From: Rubidibacter lacunae KORDI 51-2
Lineage (GTDB): Bacteria; Cyanobacteriota; Cyanobacteriia; Cyanobacteriales; Rubidibacteraceae
NCBI RefSeq assembly: GCF_000473895.1
Contig: NZ_ASSJ01000008.1
Location: forward strand, 1 to 64,000
Direction of reading: 5' to 3'
Length of the DNA: 64,000 nt
Part shown: positions 8,162 to 18,308 of the stretch, in pieces
How positions within the stretch are numbered: the first letter of the stretch is position 1
Layout: every line of letters starts with the position of its first letter
Position numbers and translations under genes: made by a program
The notes under the pieces: generated by a model
What the model was told of the DNA's origin: nothing
Seen by the model: only the letters and a program-made list of their open reading frames with translations
Databases searched by the model: none

Positions 8162-9385
8162 GTGGCAATCGTCGGTTATTTGATCAATCAGTACCCCAAA
8201 ATCAGCCACAGTTTTATTCGGCGCGAGATCCTAGCATTGGAAGCCCAGGGTCTAGTGGTGCTTCGATTTGCGATTCGCGCCTCTGCAGACGCACTCGTCG
8301 ATCCGGCCGATCTTGATGAAGCTAGCAAAACTCGATACCTGCTTGCAGAGGCAGGTTTACTAGGTTTATTAGCGGCGTCGGTTCGGGAGTTGCTGGTCCG
8401 ACCGCCACACTGGTTGGCAGCACTATACTTGGCGATCTCGCTCGGCATCAGATCGGAGCGTGGCTTGGTTTACCACCTGGCCTACTTTGCCGAAGCCTGC
8501 GTGTTGCGACGCTGGTTTGCGATAGCAGGAGTTGAGTGCGTCCACGCCCATTTCGGGACTAATTCGGCAACAGTGGCAATGCTCTGCCAGAGCCTGGGCG
8601 GTCCGACGTTTAGTTTCACCGTCCACGGACCGGAGGAGTTCGACAAGGTCGAGGGTATCGCTCTCCGGGAGAAACTAAAACGAGCAGCCTTTGTCGTGTC
8701 AATCAGTCACTTCGGCAAAAGCCAACTGCAGCGTTGGTGCGTGCCCGACTGCTGGTCGCGCATCCACGTCGTGCGCTGCGGCGTCGATCGCGCGTTTTTG
8801 GAAGCTCCAGAGCGTCCGATGCCAACAGCGTTCGAACTGGTCTGTGTCGGTCGGCTGAGCGAACAAAAAGGTCATTTCGCTCTCATTGAGGCTGTCGACA
8901 AAGTCGTCGCTCGAGGGTGGACGCCCCATATAATACTCGTTGGCGATGGAGAGCTGCGCCCGTCTGTCGAGGCAGAGATCGCGCGGCGGGGCCTGCAAGG
9001 TAATTTCGAAATGATTGGCTGGGCTAGCAATGCCGAGGTACGCGATCGGATTCTGGCAGCGCGGGCATTAGTTTTACCTAGCTTCGCTGAAGGGTTGCCG
9101 GTAGTGCTGATGGAAGCACTGGCGCTAGGGCGTCCGGCGATCGCAACCTACATTGCAGGCATACCCGAATTGGTGCAACCTAGCATTAACGGTTGGTTAG
9201 TTCCGGCCGGCGATACCGAAGCTTTAGCAGCAGCCATAGAAGAAGTGCTGGCAGCGACACCAAAGCACCTCACCACAATGGGACTCAACGGTGTGCAGCG
9301 AGTACGCCAGTACCACGATTGCCATTACGAAGCTGTCAAACTCGCCCGCTTATTTGCGACTTGTTGTCCCCAGCGCGAACGCTAG
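8162..9385 (+). CDS. Glycosyltransferase family 4
   Basis: This is a retaining GT-B enzyme of 407 residues, similar to colanic-acid-type transferases. The start is GTG at 8162, well supported by AGGAGG about 8 nt upstream. The N-terminal Rossmann domain holds YLINQYPKISHSFIRREI and VHAHFGTNSATVAML. The C-terminal domain holds VCVGRLSEQKGH, LVGDGEL and the E-x7-E nucleotide-sugar motif in FAEGLPVVLMEALALGRP. It sits directly after the GT2 gene on the same strand and ends convergently with sufR, closing the polysaccharide locus. The substrate sugar is unknown. Confidence 0.92.
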   Translation: MAIVGYLINQYPKISHSFIRREILALEAQGLVVLRFAIRASADALVDPADLDEASKTRYLLAEAGLLGLLAASVRELLVRPPHWLAALYLAISLGIRSERGLVYHLAYFAEACVLRRWFAIAGVECVHAHFGTNSATVAMLCQSLGGPTFSFTVHGPEEFDKVEGIALREKLKRAAFVVSISHFGKSQLQRWCVPDCWSRIHVVRCGVDRAFLEAPERPMPTAFELVCVGRLSEQKGHFALIEAVDKVVARGWTPHIILVGDGELRPSVEAEIARRGLQGNFEMIGWASNAEVRDRILAARALVLPSFAEGLPVVLMEALALGRPAIATYIAGIPELVQPSINGWLVPAGDTEALAAAIEEVLAATPKHLTTMGLNGVQRVRQYHDCHYEAVKLARLFATCCPQRER

Positions 9386-9446
9386 CTGGGCGGCTAACCA
9401 AGTCTTATTCGGGTCGTATCTAATCTTCAGAGTCCGAGGGGGCGAC

Positions 9447-10151
9447 CTAATGCACTTGTTGCGGTCGGATGAGGTAACCGCAGCGATGCTCGCCGTTGTT
9501 GAGCCACTGGGTGCGCTCTACGGTACAGTCGGGCAAAATTGCCCCGAACATTTTCAGTTCGTGACCGCAGACCGTTGGATATGACTCCGCTACGTTGGCG
9601 ATCGCGCAGTTGAACTCCACGAGCAAAAAACCTTGGCCGTCTTCAGCCGCATGCCACTCTGCCATGTAGCCTTCTTCTCGGCGCAGGCGCACTAAATGCT
9701 CGACGCGATCGCGAACGCTGCCCTCACCGATGCGCTGGCGATAGAGCGCGGCCTTGCGTTCCCACTGCCTCTGAAGCACGGCCCGCACGCTATCCTCGCC
9801 AGCGGTTTCGGCCAGCGCGTCCAAGAAATCCACGGCAAACTCCCCGTGACGGTCGGGTAGAAGCGCGCGACCCCGGCGGCCGATCTCATAGACATGCTGG
9901 GGCCGGCCGACGCCAGCCTGCTCGGAGCGATACTGGAGCGAGCCGTCAGTCGTCAGTTCTTTCAGATGGCGGCGAATCGCTTGCGGGCTCACGGACAAAG
10001 CCGCAGCCAGCTCGGCGGCGGTTGCTTGTCCGTGCTTGAGCACGTATTCCAGGATGCTTTGCTTCGTATTCGATTTCGTCGGGAGCGACGCAGCAGGTTC
10101 GGTTGTAGATTCTGCAGCAGTCTGCGCGGAGGTCTGCCCGAGGGTCGTCAT
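9447..10151 (-). CDS. sufR: SufR, Fe-S cluster-sensing repressor of the suf operon
   Basis: This DeoR-type winged-helix repressor controls sufBCDS in cyanobacteria and senses cluster status through bound [4Fe-4S]. The HTH lies near ILEYVLKHGQATAAELAAAL and VSPQAIRRHLKEL. The C-terminal half carries the family cysteines, in NCAIANVAESYPTVCGHEL and NNGEHRCGYLI. I chose the ATG at 10149-10151 (234 residues). A longer frame to 10235 would start inside the operator at 10230-10243, though that is not impossible. It is divergent from sufB with the operators between the two, as in Synechocystis. Autoregulation is therefore likely. Confidence 0.95.
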   Translation of the reverse strand: MTTLGQTSAQTAAESTTEPAASLPTKSNTKQSILEYVLKHGQATAAELAAALSVSPQAIRRHLKELTTDGSLQYRSEQAGVGRPQHVYEIGRRGRALLPDRHGEFAVDFLDALAETAGEDSVRAVLQRQWERKAALYRQRIGEGSVRDRVEHLVRLRREEGYMAEWHAAEDGQGFLLVEFNCAIANVAESYPTVCGHELKMFGAILPDCTVERTQWLNNGEHRCGYLIRPQQVH

Positions 10152-10229
10152 GCTGGCTGCTCCAGTGCGCGAGCGCTTCGTTGGGGCCGACCGAGAATCA
10201 CGGTCTGACCTATGATTGGGGAGGTTTGA

Positions 10230-10243
10230 CAACATCTTTGTTG
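10230..10243. promoter_or_regulatory. SufR operator, perfect CAAC-N6-GTTG
   Basis: CAAC (10230-10233), six bases, then GTTG (10240-10243) match exactly the inverted repeat bound by SufR in Synechocystis. It lies between sufR and sufB, 79 nt above the chosen sufR start. Binding would repress both directions when Fe-S cluster demand is met. Confidence 0.8.
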
Positions 10244-10262
10244 TTAATGTAGCCTAAAATAG

Positions 10263-10288
10263 GTTAAACAACAAACAGATTGTTTAAC
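10263..10288. promoter_or_regulatory. Second, imperfect SufR site inside a 9-bp inverted repeat
   Basis: CAAC-N6-ATTG at 10269-10282 differs from the SufR consensus by one base and sits 39 bp from the perfect site, centre to centre. It is embedded in a longer perfect inverted repeat, GTTAAACAA (10263-10271) and TTGTTTAAC (10280-10288). A strong plus a weak site is the known arrangement in this promoter family, and the cooperative use is inferred. Confidence 0.6.
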
Positions 10289-10427
10289 TTGCTACTACCA
10301 GATCGTGCGGGCTCCAGTTTCTGCCCCCACGCCGGGACCATTGCGCGCCCGGTTAAACTGCTGCCAATGCATCTGGGTCGCCGACTGCAGAAATATCCCG
10401 AGAATCCTAACCGCACGAGCAACGCCG

Positions 10428-11870
10428 ATGACTGCAACTACTGCGAGAACTCTGGTCGATCGCCCCTACAAATACGGCTTCGTGACCGACATTGAATCGG
10501 ACCGACTCCCTCCGGGTCTTGACGAGGAGGTCGTCCGCGCGATTTCGGCTAAGAAAGAGGAGCCGGACTTTCTACTAGAGTTTCGTCTGAAAGCGTTTCG
10601 GAAGTGGCAGAAGATGACGGAGCCCAAGTGGTTCCACGCGACCTACCCGCCCATCGACTACCAAGCAATTAGCTACTACTCCGCACCCAAGACGCAAGGC
10701 AAGACGTTAGCAAGCCTGGACGAAGTCGACCCGGCTCTGCTCGAAACCTTTGAAAAGCTCGGGATACCGCTGTCGGAACAGAAGCGGCTGAGTAACGTTG
10801 CCGTGGATGCTGTTTTCGACAGCGTTTCAATCGCCACAACGTTCAAGGAGAAGCTTGCGAAGGAAGGGGTCGTTTTTTGCTCGATCGCCGAAGCCGTCCG
10901 CGAGCATCCCGAACTCATCGAGCGTTACCTGGGTAGCGTCGTCCCCGCTGGCGACAACTACTTTGCTGCCCTAAATTCCGCCGTATTCAGCGATGGTTCG
11001 TTTGTTTACATTCCTAAAGGCGTTACCAGCCCGATGGAACTATCGACGTACTTCCGCATCAACAGCGGCGATACCGGTCAGTTCGAGCGCACGTTGATCG
11101 TTGCAGATGACGACAGCTACGTCAGCTACCTCGAAGGCTGTACTGCGCCGATGTACGACACCAATCAGCTTCACGCTGCAGTTGTCGAACTGGTCGCGCT
11201 CGATCGTGCTGAAATTAAGTACTCGACCGTTCAGAATTGGTATGCGGGCGATGCCGAGGGCAAAGGCGGGATCTATAACTTCGTGACCAAGCGCGGCAAG
11301 TGCCAAGGCGTACGGTCGAAGATTTCTTGGACGCAGGTCGAAACGGGGTCGGCCATTACGCTCAAATACCCGAGCTGCGTCCTCGTTGGCGACGATTCCG
11401 CCGGCGAATTTTATTCGATCGCCTTGACAAACAACCTACAGCAAGCCGACACCGGTACGAAGATGGTGCACGTCGGTAAGAACACCAAAAGCACCATCAT
11501 TTCCAAGGGAATTTCTGCCGGGCACTCGACCAACAGCTATCGCGGCTTGGTGAAGATGGGACCCAAGGCCGTCGGGGCGCGCAACTACTCACAGTGTGAT
11601 TCGATGCTGATCGGCGATAATGCCGAGGCCAATACGTTCCCTTACATCCAATCCGATACCGATCGCGCCAAAGTAGAGCACGAGGCAACGACGGCGAAAA
11701 TTGGCGAGGACCAGCTTTTCTACTTCGCCCAGCGCGGCATTTCTGAGGAGGCTGCGGTGTCGATGCTCGTGAGCGGATTTTGTCGAGACGTGTTCAATCA
11801 GCTGCCGATGGAATTTGCGGCAGAAGCCGATAAGTTGCTGAGCCTCAAGCTTGAAAATTCGGTCGGCTGA
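10428..11870 (+). CDS. sufB: Fe-S cluster scaffold subunit SufB
   Basis: This is the core scaffold of the SUF machinery, forming SufBC2D and building clusters with sulfur from SufS. The ATG at 10428 gives 480 residues starting [18 protein letters not shown], the family's normal start and length. The frame extends 41 codons upstream but those residues are not SufB-like. Typical segments are [60 protein letters not shown] and the C-terminal [16 protein letters not shown]. It is the first gene of sufBCDS, with 95 nt to sufC, and is controlled by the SufR sites upstream. Confidence 0.98.
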   Translation: MTATTARTLVDRPYKYGFVTDIESDRLPPGLDEEVVRAISAKKEEPDFLLEFRLKAFRKWQKMTEPKWFHATYPPIDYQAISYYSAPKTQGKTLASLDEVDPALLETFEKLGIPLSEQKRLSNVAVDAVFDSVSIATTFKEKLAKEGVVFCSIAEAVREHPELIERYLGSVVPAGDNYFAALNSAVFSDGSFVYIPKGVTSPMELSTYFRINSGDTGQFERTLIVADDDSYVSYLEGCTAPMYDTNQLHAAVVELVALDRAEIKYSTVQNWYAGDAEGKGGIYNFVTKRGKCQGVRSKISWTQVETGSAITLKYPSCVLVGDDSAGEFYSIALTNNLQQADTGTKMVHVGKNTKSTIISKGISAGHSTNSYRGLVKMGPKAVGARNYSQCDSMLIGDNAEANTFPYIQSDTDRAKVEHEATTAKIGEDQLFYFAQRGISEEAAVSMLVSGFCRDVFNQLPMEFAAEADKLLSLKLENSVG

Positions 11871-11965
11871 GGAGATTTGCAGTCGCGCGGGGTTCGACTG
11901 CCACAGAAGCAGGGTTTGGGATCTGGCGATTGCTGGATCGATGCAGAAAATTAAGGGCGAGAGCG

Positions 11966-12754
11966 ATGATTCGAGACGGAAGTGAGGTCATTCTATCGGT
12001 ACGCGACCTCAGTGCGAGTATCGACGACAAGCAGATCCTCAAGAAGTTGGATCTAACCGTTAAAGCCGGAGAGATCCACGCCATCATGGGGCGTAACGGT
12101 TCGGGTAAGAGCACGTTTTCGAAAGTCCTGGCCGGGCATCCGAGTTACCAGGTAACGGGCGGCGAGATCGAGTTCTGTGGAGCAAGTGCGCTCGATTTAG
12201 AGCCAAACGAGCGTGCCCTGGCAGGCATCTTCTTGGCGTTTCAGTATCCAATTGAAGTTCCGGGTGTCAGCAACCTCGACTTTCTGAGAACTGCTTACAA
12301 TGCCCTGCGCAAGCATCGCGGGCAGGACGAGCTCGATCCGTTTGACTTTGAAGACCTTGTCGAGGAAAAGCTTGAGGTCGTCCGTATGGACCCGAGCTTC
12401 CTAGAGCGCAGTCTCAACGAAGGTTTCTCGGGCGGTGAGAAGAAACGCAACGAAATCCTGCAGATGGCGCTGCTCGAACCCAAGCTTGCCATTCTCGACG
12501 AAACGGATTCGGGACTGGATATCGATGCATTGAAGATCGTTGCCAGTGGCGTCAACCAACTGGCGACGCCGGACAACGCAACCGTCCTGATCACGCACTA
12601 TCAACGTTTGTTGAATTACATCGAACCCGACTACGTACACGTAATGTACGAGGGTCGCATCGTCAAGAGTGGTGGCAAAGAGCTGGCATTGGAACTCGAA
12701 GAACGCGGCTACGACTGGCTGGACGTTCAAGTCTCGGCGGAGGCGATCGCATGA
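11966..12754 (+). CDS. sufC: SUF system ATPase SufC
   Basis: This ABC-type ATPase energises cluster assembly on SufBD in the cytoplasm. The ATG at 11966 ([16 protein letters not shown]) gives 262 residues. The frame could open 12 codons earlier at a TTG, which is less likely. Walker A is GRNGSGKST, the ABC signature is [10 protein letters not shown], Walker B is [12 protein letters not shown], and the switch His lies in [12 protein letters not shown]. It overlaps sufD by four bases (ATGA), implying coupled translation. Confidence 0.97.
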   Translation: MIRDGSEVILSVRDLSASIDDKQILKKLDLTVKAGEIHAIMGRNGSGKSTFSKVLAGHPSYQVTGGEIEFCGASALDLEPNERALAGIFLAFQYPIEVPGVSNLDFLRTAYNALRKHRGQDELDPFDFEDLVEEKLEVVRMDPSFLERSLNEGFSGGEKKRNEILQMALLEPKLAILDETDSGLDIDALKIVASGVNQLATPDNATVLITHYQRLLNYIEPDYVHVMYEGRIVKSGGKELALELEERGYDWLDVQVSAEAIA

Positions 12755-14133
12755 GCGTGCGAACATCAAACGCGATCGCTTCCGAGAATCGTTCGGTGAG
12801 CGGAACCGCAATCGAGACGAGTGGCGACTTGACGCCGTTGCTGCAGCAGTGCCGGAGCGAACTAGTTGCTCCCACCGATGAAGTCGATACGTGGTTGCGT
12901 CAGTGGCGCGGCGAAGCCTGCGCACGCTTGACTGCCGCACGGATGCCGACGCGGCAGGACGAAGAGTGGCGGTTCACGGACCTGTCACCGTTGTTCGAGC
13001 TTGACGTCCAACAATCTGCAGAATTGGTTGATGTCGTTGCCAAAGATATCGAGGCGATGACTTTACCGGATACAGCCGGCAGCCGCTTGGTCTTTGTGAA
13101 TGGATTCTTCGCGGCACACCTGTCCGACACGAGTGCGCTGCCGGACGGGGTCTTTGCGGGCAATCTCGCGCAGCTGGGCGCGGAAAAGGCCGCCCGCTTG
13201 CCGGACTATCTCGGCCGGCAGGAAGGTCGTCAAGAGGTTTTCACTGCTCTCAATGAAGCCGGGATTGCTGACCTAGCCGTTGTTTGGGTAGAGCCCAACG
13301 TCGTTGTCGAGCACCCGATTCAGCTATTGTTCTTGGCAGCTCCAGGCGAGCGATCGCTCTTGATTCAGCCGCGATCGCTTGTCGTTGCCGGTCGCAGTTC
13401 GAGCGTGCAGATTGTCGAGCAGTTTGCAACGCTCGCAGACAATGCCAACAGTTCCTATTGGACGAATAGCGTTTCTGAGTTTTGGCTGGACGCCAACGCG
13501 CAGATCGCACACACGCGCTGCCAGTTGGAATCTGCCTCGGCGGCAATTCACATCGGTCGCACGGCCGTCGGACAAGCGCGTGACAGTCGCTACACCTGCA
13601 ACGCGCTCGATGTCGGCGCGCGTCTGTCCCGTCACAATCTCGATGTTTACGTGGAGGGCGAGCAGGCCGACACGCGGCTGAACGGGCTATCTCTGGCGGA
13701 CGACAACCGCCTGACCGATACTCACAGTGCCATTTACCTGCGCGCGCCACACTGCACGAGCAATCAACTGCACAAATGCATCGCCGGCGATCGCGCCCAT
13801 GCCGTTTTCAACGGCAAAGTATTCGTGCCGAAGATCGCGCAACTCACCGATGCCGCTCAGCTCAACCGCAATTTGATGCTGTCGCCGAAGGCGCGGATCG
13901 ATACCAAACCGCAGCTGCAGATCGTGGCGGACAATGTGAAGTGCTCCCATGGCGCGACAGTCGGTCAACTCGAGCCGGACGAAATCTTCTATCTGCGCAG
14001 TCGCGGATTGGACGAAGCCGCTGCGCGAAATTTGTTGGTTGCAGCCTTTGCAGCCGAAGTTATCGACCGCATTCCGATCGCCCGACTGCGCGATCGCTTA
14101 GCTGCTCATGTTGCCAGCGCGTTCCTGACTTGA
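12751..14133 (+). CDS. sufD: SUF scaffold subunit SufD
   Basis: This is the SufB paralogue of the SufBC2D complex, needed for iron entry. It has 460 residues. The N-terminal helical region includes [18 protein letters not shown]. The beta-helix core holds HTRCQLES and [15 protein letters not shown]. The C-terminal [20 protein letters not shown] is followed by [14 protein letters not shown], both diagnostic. The start ATG overlaps the sufC stop. SufS follows after 97 nt. Confidence 0.97.
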   Translation: MSVRTSNAIASENRSVSGTAIETSGDLTPLLQQCRSELVAPTDEVDTWLRQWRGEACARLTAARMPTRQDEEWRFTDLSPLFELDVQQSAELVDVVAKDIEAMTLPDTAGSRLVFVNGFFAAHLSDTSALPDGVFAGNLAQLGAEKAARLPDYLGRQEGRQEVFTALNEAGIADLAVVWVEPNVVVEHPIQLLFLAAPGERSLLIQPRSLVVAGRSSSVQIVEQFATLADNANSSYWTNSVSEFWLDANAQIAHTRCQLESASAAIHIGRTAVGQARDSRYTCNALDVGARLSRHNLDVYVEGEQADTRLNGLSLADDNRLTDTHSAIYLRAPHCTSNQLHKCIAGDRAHAVFNGKVFVPKIAQLTDAAQLNRNLMLSPKARIDTKPQLQIVADNVKCSHGATVGQLEPDEIFYLRSRGLDEAAARNLLVAAFAAEVIDRIPIARLRDRLAAHVASAFLT

Positions 14134-14230
14134 CAGGCGCATCGCGGCTCCGGGCTGGAGACGCGATCGCCCTAGTCCGTGGGTGTGTGATACGCCAACC
14201 GTTCCCGACTGCTAGTGAAGCTTTGTCGCT

Positions 14231-15496
14231 ATGACTCTCACTCAGAACAAGCCTCTTGCTGCTGAAGTCCGCGCCGATTTCCCGATTCTCAACCAGGAGA
14301 TCCACGGCAACCCGCTGATTTATTTCGACAACGCGGCAACTTCTCAAAAGCCAGTCGCCGTGCTGAATGCTTTACGCGACTATTACGAAAACGACAACGC
14401 CAACGTGCATCGCGGCGCGCACGCATTAAGCGCGCGGGCAACTGAGAAGTACGAGGCCGCTCGCGATAAGGTTGCGGCTTTTGTCAATTCAGCATCGCGC
14501 AACGAGATTGTCTTCACGCGCAACGCGAGCGAAGCCATCAACCTCGTTGCCCATACCTGGGGGGCGAGCAATCTACAAGCCGGTGACGAGATCGTCCTGT
14601 CGGTAATGGAACACCACAGTAACCTCGTGCCCTGGCAGATGCTGGCAAAGCGGACGGGTGCCGTACTCAAGTACGTCGAATTGACGCCTGACGAAACGTT
14701 CGATTTCGATGGGTATCGCGCGCTTGTCTCAGATAAAACCAAGCTCGTCGCGATCGTCCACGTGTCAAATACGCTCGGCTGTATCAATCCGGCTGCGGAG
14801 ATTATCGCGATCGCCCACCGTTATGGCGCGAAGGTTCTGCTCGATGCCTGCCAGAGCGTGCCGCACATGCCCATCGACGTCCGGGCACTCGACTGCGACT
14901 GGTTGGTGGCCAGCGGTCACAAAATGTGCGCGTCGACCGGAATCGGCTTCCTCTACGGCAAGCTCGCGTTACTAGAGTCGATGCCGCCGTTCCTCGGCGG
15001 GGGCGAAATGATCGGCGAGGTCTTTCTCGATCGCTTCACAACGGCCGAACTCCCCCACAAGTTCGAGGCCGGCACGCCGGCGATCGGTGAGGCGATCGCT
15101 TTGGGAGCGGCAGTTGATTATCTGAGCGATCTTGGCATGGATCGCATACATGCTTATGAGGAAGAACTAACCACACATTTGTTCGCCAAGCTGCGGACGC
15201 TGCCCGAAGTGCGGATTTACGGTCCCCAACCAGCCGCAAATGGCTGCGATCGCGCTGCCCTGGCTTCATTTAACGTAACCGGAGCGCATGCCAGCGACCT
15301 CGCAACGTTGCTCGATCGAGACGGGATCGCAATTCGCTCGGGGCACCACTGCACGCAGCCGCTGCACCGGATTCTGGGTGCGTCGGGCTCGGCCCGCGCG
15401 AGCTTGTATTTTTACAACACGCACGCAGAAATCGACACCTTTGCTGCTGCCTTGTGCGAAACGATCGATTTCTTCTCGAGCGCCCTAAATAACTGA
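14231..15496 (+). CDS. sufS: Cysteine desulfurase SufS
   Basis: This PLP enzyme removes sulfur from cysteine as a persulfide and passes it to SufB. It has 421 residues. The N-terminus has [12 protein letters not shown], the PLP lysine is in [11 protein letters not shown], and the catalytic cysteine lies in [13 protein letters not shown] near the C-terminus, with the extended-loop features of group II (SufS/CsdA) enzymes. It is the last gene of the operon. No SufE is encoded in the window. Confidence 0.97.
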   Translation: MTLTQNKPLAAEVRADFPILNQEIHGNPLIYFDNAATSQKPVAVLNALRDYYENDNANVHRGAHALSARATEKYEAARDKVAAFVNSASRNEIVFTRNASEAINLVAHTWGASNLQAGDEIVLSVMEHHSNLVPWQMLAKRTGAVLKYVELTPDETFDFDGYRALVSDKTKLVAIVHVSNTLGCINPAAEIIAIAHRYGAKVLLDACQSVPHMPIDVRALDCDWLVASGHKMCASTGIGFLYGKLALLESMPPFLGGGEMIGEVFLDRFTTAELPHKFEAGTPAIGEAIALGAAVDYLSDLGMDRIHAYEEELTTHLFAKLRTLPEVRIYGPQPAANGCDRAALASFNVTGAHASDLATLLDRDGIAIRSGHHCTQPLHRILGASGSARASLYFYNTHAEIDTFAAALCETIDFFSSALNN

Positions 15497-16153
15497 GCCA
15501 ATCGTCATAAATTGGTTTGGCGAGGCGGTTGGAGAAGATGGAACCCGAGGTCGAGGTGCGCTCAGCAGTTTCCAGGCGCTTGCAAACGTTCGCGCAAAGG
15601 ACGTGGATGCATCAGGTTTGGCGACTGCACTCTGAGCCAACCCTGCCCGAGCGATCGCCATGACGGCTGGAACCCTTGGAAACGCAAAAATTTATTACTT
15701 ACGAGGTTTTGCACGTCCTGAGACTTGCATGCTGGGTAGAAGGGGCAGACTTGCCCAGGACCCGAGTTAGTGTGAAGTCAAACGCTGAATCAAACACCGG
15801 CTCGAAGCTAGGCACACAGCTGCATTGTCATTTTCGGAGTTCGATTACCCTCTCTGCGTAAATTGAGATCGCCTCCAGTTGATGTCCTCACCCCGGATGC
15901 TGCATAGCTGCAGGATTCCCCAACAAAACGACGATCGTTAGTGAATTTTTATCAAGGACCATTATTTATAAAGTGAGGTATCGGTCCGGGGATTGTTAAC
16001 GGCTGTAGAAGTCGGCATCCCCATTGATAGCAGCGAGGATAGATGGACCAGTTATTTTCTATCTGCTCGACTGCTAAGTGCTAAAACGCGATCGCGTAGG
16101 ATTGGAGTGAGTCAATCTTCTTCTCACTACCACGAAATCTTTTCCAATTCTCC
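15497..16153. other. Intergenic region between sufS and msrP
   Basis: No gene is recognised in these 657 nt. Short open frames exist but lack similarity or ribosome sites. An AT-richer stretch with TTTATAAAG near 15960-15975 could belong to an msrP promoter. Confidence 0.35.
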
Positions 16154-17140
16154 ATGGCTTTTCTGCACGTGCCTTCTGGTTGGCAACTCCCCGAGCGAGC
16201 CGTAACCTCTGAAACCGTTTACTTCAACCGCCGCCGTTTCCTCAAGGGAGTTGTCGGCGCGAGCATTGGCGCAACCACCGTTTCCCTTGTCGGTTGCCAA
16301 AAGAACTCCAAAGCCCAATCGGCACTCCAGATGACCCTGGATTTGCCGGAGATCGAACCCCTAAGCACCAACCCCGCCTTTGCTCAAGTAGATCGCCCCG
16401 TAACAGATCGCCTGCTGGCCGGTCAGTATAACAACTTTTATGAATTTGGCGGCAACAAAAGTATTTGGCCCCAGGCACAAAACCTGCCGACCGATCCTTG
16501 GGCGGTAGAAGTGACTGGCTTGGTTCGGAAACCGCGCACGTTCGACCTCGACGACCTGAAACGCGAGTTTCCAGTCGAGGAGCGTATTTACCGTTTCCGC
16601 TGCGTCGAAGCGTGGTCGATGGTGTTGCCTTGGGTCGGCATCCCAATGCGAGCGCTCGTTGCTGCCGTCGAGCCGACTGCCAACGCAAAATACGTTCGCT
16701 TTACATCGTTGTACGACCCTGAAACTATGCCCGGACCGGGATTCCACCTGGGCTCTTTGCCTTGGCCTTACACAGAAGGGCTGACCCTCGACGAGATGAA
16801 TTCAGAAGTAGCGTTCCTCGCGATCGGTATTTACGGTCGAGAGTTGCCCAAACAGCATGGAGCACCAGTACGCGCAGTGCTGCCCTGGAAGTACGGATTC
16901 AAAGGAGGGAAGTCAATCGTCAAGATCGAGTTTCTGGCCGAGCAACCGGCAACCTACTGGAATACGCTCGCTCCCAATGAGTATGGTTTCATCGCCAACG
17001 TCAACCCGACGAAGCCCCATCCGCGCTGGTCGCAAGCAACCGAAAAATTCATCAGTACCGGTCCCGACTTGTCCTGGGATATCGTGGAAACGCTGCCATT
17101 TAATGGCTACGGCGAATACGTCGCACACCTCTACCCATAA
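16154..17140 (+). CDS. msrP: Protein-methionine-sulfoxide reductase catalytic subunit MsrP (YedY)
   Basis: This molybdopterin enzyme reduces oxidised methionine in exported proteins. The 328-residue precursor has a twin-arginine signal (FNRRRFLKGVVGA, about residues 25-37) and a hydrophobic stretch ending near VGCQKNSKAQ. The sulfite-oxidase-fold domain has the molybdenum-ligating cysteine in RFRCVEAWSMVLPWVGIPM. HGAPVRAVLPWKYGFKGGKS and YWNTLAPNEYGFIANVNP are conserved. Export folded via Tat to the periplasm is expected. The haem-binding partner MsrQ is not adjacent, so the electron donor is not shown here. Confidence 0.95.
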   Translation: MAFLHVPSGWQLPERAVTSETVYFNRRRFLKGVVGASIGATTVSLVGCQKNSKAQSALQMTLDLPEIEPLSTNPAFAQVDRPVTDRLLAGQYNNFYEFGGNKSIWPQAQNLPTDPWAVEVTGLVRKPRTFDLDDLKREFPVEERIYRFRCVEAWSMVLPWVGIPMRALVAAVEPTANAKYVRFTSLYDPETMPGPGFHLGSLPWPYTEGLTLDEMNSEVAFLAIGIYGRELPKQHGAPVRAVLPWKYGFKGGKSIVKIEFLAEQPATYWNTLAPNEYGFIANVNPTKPHPRWSQATEKFISTGPDLSWDIVETLPFNGYGEYVAHLYP

Positions 17141-17208
17141 CGCGATCGCGATCGACGCCACCAAGAGCCTCCGCTCGGTTTAGCGCTGCTGGGGCTCCCA
17201 CAGTATGC

Positions 17209-17737
17209 TCATTTGCATAGGGCATTCGAGACTAGCTTTTGCTCGATCGAAGCGTAAGGTTGAATATCTAATGCCTTGTGGACGCCTGGAAAGCTCCAGG
17301 GTAGTTCGCGAGGGCAGTGTGACACAGTCTCATGCCGTGCCACACTCCGAAGTGAAGCGGTGTGAGTTCGACCGCATGCTGGCAGTCTCACGGGATTTGG
17401 GATAGTAGCCGCGAGTGAAGTAGAGCACGGCCCGGCGATTCCAAGCTGCAGCAAAGTCTGGGGTTTCGGCCGCGATCTCGCTCAATAGCGCTTCCGCTGC
17501 TTCCGGATCGCTCGCGTCGAGCGGAAATTGCGCCCGACGGAGCTGCTCGATGCCCCACACGCCTTTCTGTTGGAACCAAATTCGCCACAACTGAGCTGTG
17601 GCGGGCAGGCGGATCGATTCGTCAGAATCTCTGAGGTTTACCATGAGGCGGCCGACCAGACGATCTACTATCTCGGTAGGAGAAGTCTTCACCTTCCTTT
17701 GTGAAAGCCTTGCCTTGGTTCTGCCCGTCCTCGGCAA
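17209..17737 (-). pseudogene. TPR protein gene broken by two frameshifts
   Basis: The first frame (17737 to about 17370) encodes PATAQLWRIWFQQKGVWGIE and AWNRRAVLYFTRGYYPKSRE, a TPR-type protein. After RE the homologous reading jumps one frame: DCQHAVELTPLHFGVWHGM then LCHTALANYPGAFQ continue without stop. It jumps again to HKALDIQPYASIEQKL in the frame that ends at TGA 17209-17211. Both jumps are explained by loss of one base each. Restored, it would be about 176 residues of tandem TPR repeats, a common cyanobacterial protein of unknown partner. The decay could be real or could be assembly error. Confidence 0.75.
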
Positions 17738-17903
17738 CCAACGGTTTGGGAGTTCTTGGCGACGTTCTATGCTGTTAGGCCGTAACTGCCCTCACAACAC
17801 CTGCCCCCACGACAGATCTTGCCCCCACAACTGATGTGGAGGCGAAGTCGGAGCACCAAAAAAGTTTATTGGGTGCCTTGCTCCGCGACAGCGATGATAG
17901 GCG

Positions 17904-18131
17904 TTATGATTCGCTGGAATCGCGATCTTTTTCGACGTCAGGTAACCAATCTGGGCGTTCTTGACCTTCCCAACCGGGCGGACGCTTCGAGTTGTACCAA
18001 GCCAGCGAGCCGATTGTGACAGCGGCAATGAAGCCGACGACATACACGGCTGTAAACCAGACCGGAAAGCTGCCGTCAGCAGCAGCCTCAGCTTGCATGA
18101 GATGCATAAATAATTGCGATACTGATGTCAT
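17904..18131 (-). CDS. Small single-span membrane protein, probably Psb35-like
   Basis: This 75-residue protein has one membrane helix (FTAVYVVGFIAAVTIGSLAW) followed by YNSKRPPGWEGQERPDWLPD and an acidic tail. This layout recalls the cyanobacterial photosystem II assembly factor Psb35 (Ssl2148 in Synechocystis), which stabilises the CP47 module. The identification is from memory of the motif and not certain. It is alone on the minus strand between the TPR pseudogene and ruvB. Confidence 0.55.
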   Translation of the reverse strand: MTSVSQLFMHLMQAEAAADGSFPVWFTAVYVVGFIAAVTIGSLAWYNSKRPPGWEGQERPDWLPDVEKDRDSSES

Positions 18132-18308
18132 TTTGTTCGTTATCCTCTAAGTGGCGACCGCATAGTACCAAAGCCAAGAGTTTCGAGCTTCCATCAAGGG
18201 ATTGAGATTGCCGCGCGTAACATCGAACTCTGTCAGTCGATAGCACCGCGCGCACCCGGTCGTTGGTGAGTCCTGCAGTGAAGACGCGCTCCATCGTCAG
18301 TTGGGCGC

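Noticed and set aside
10152-10235. Longer SufR frame
   Set aside because: It would begin within the perfect SufR operator, and the inner ATG gives a family-length protein.
10305-10427. Extended SufB start
   Set aside because: The extra 41 residues are Pro/Cys/Arg-rich and unlike SufB, whose normal start is at 10428.
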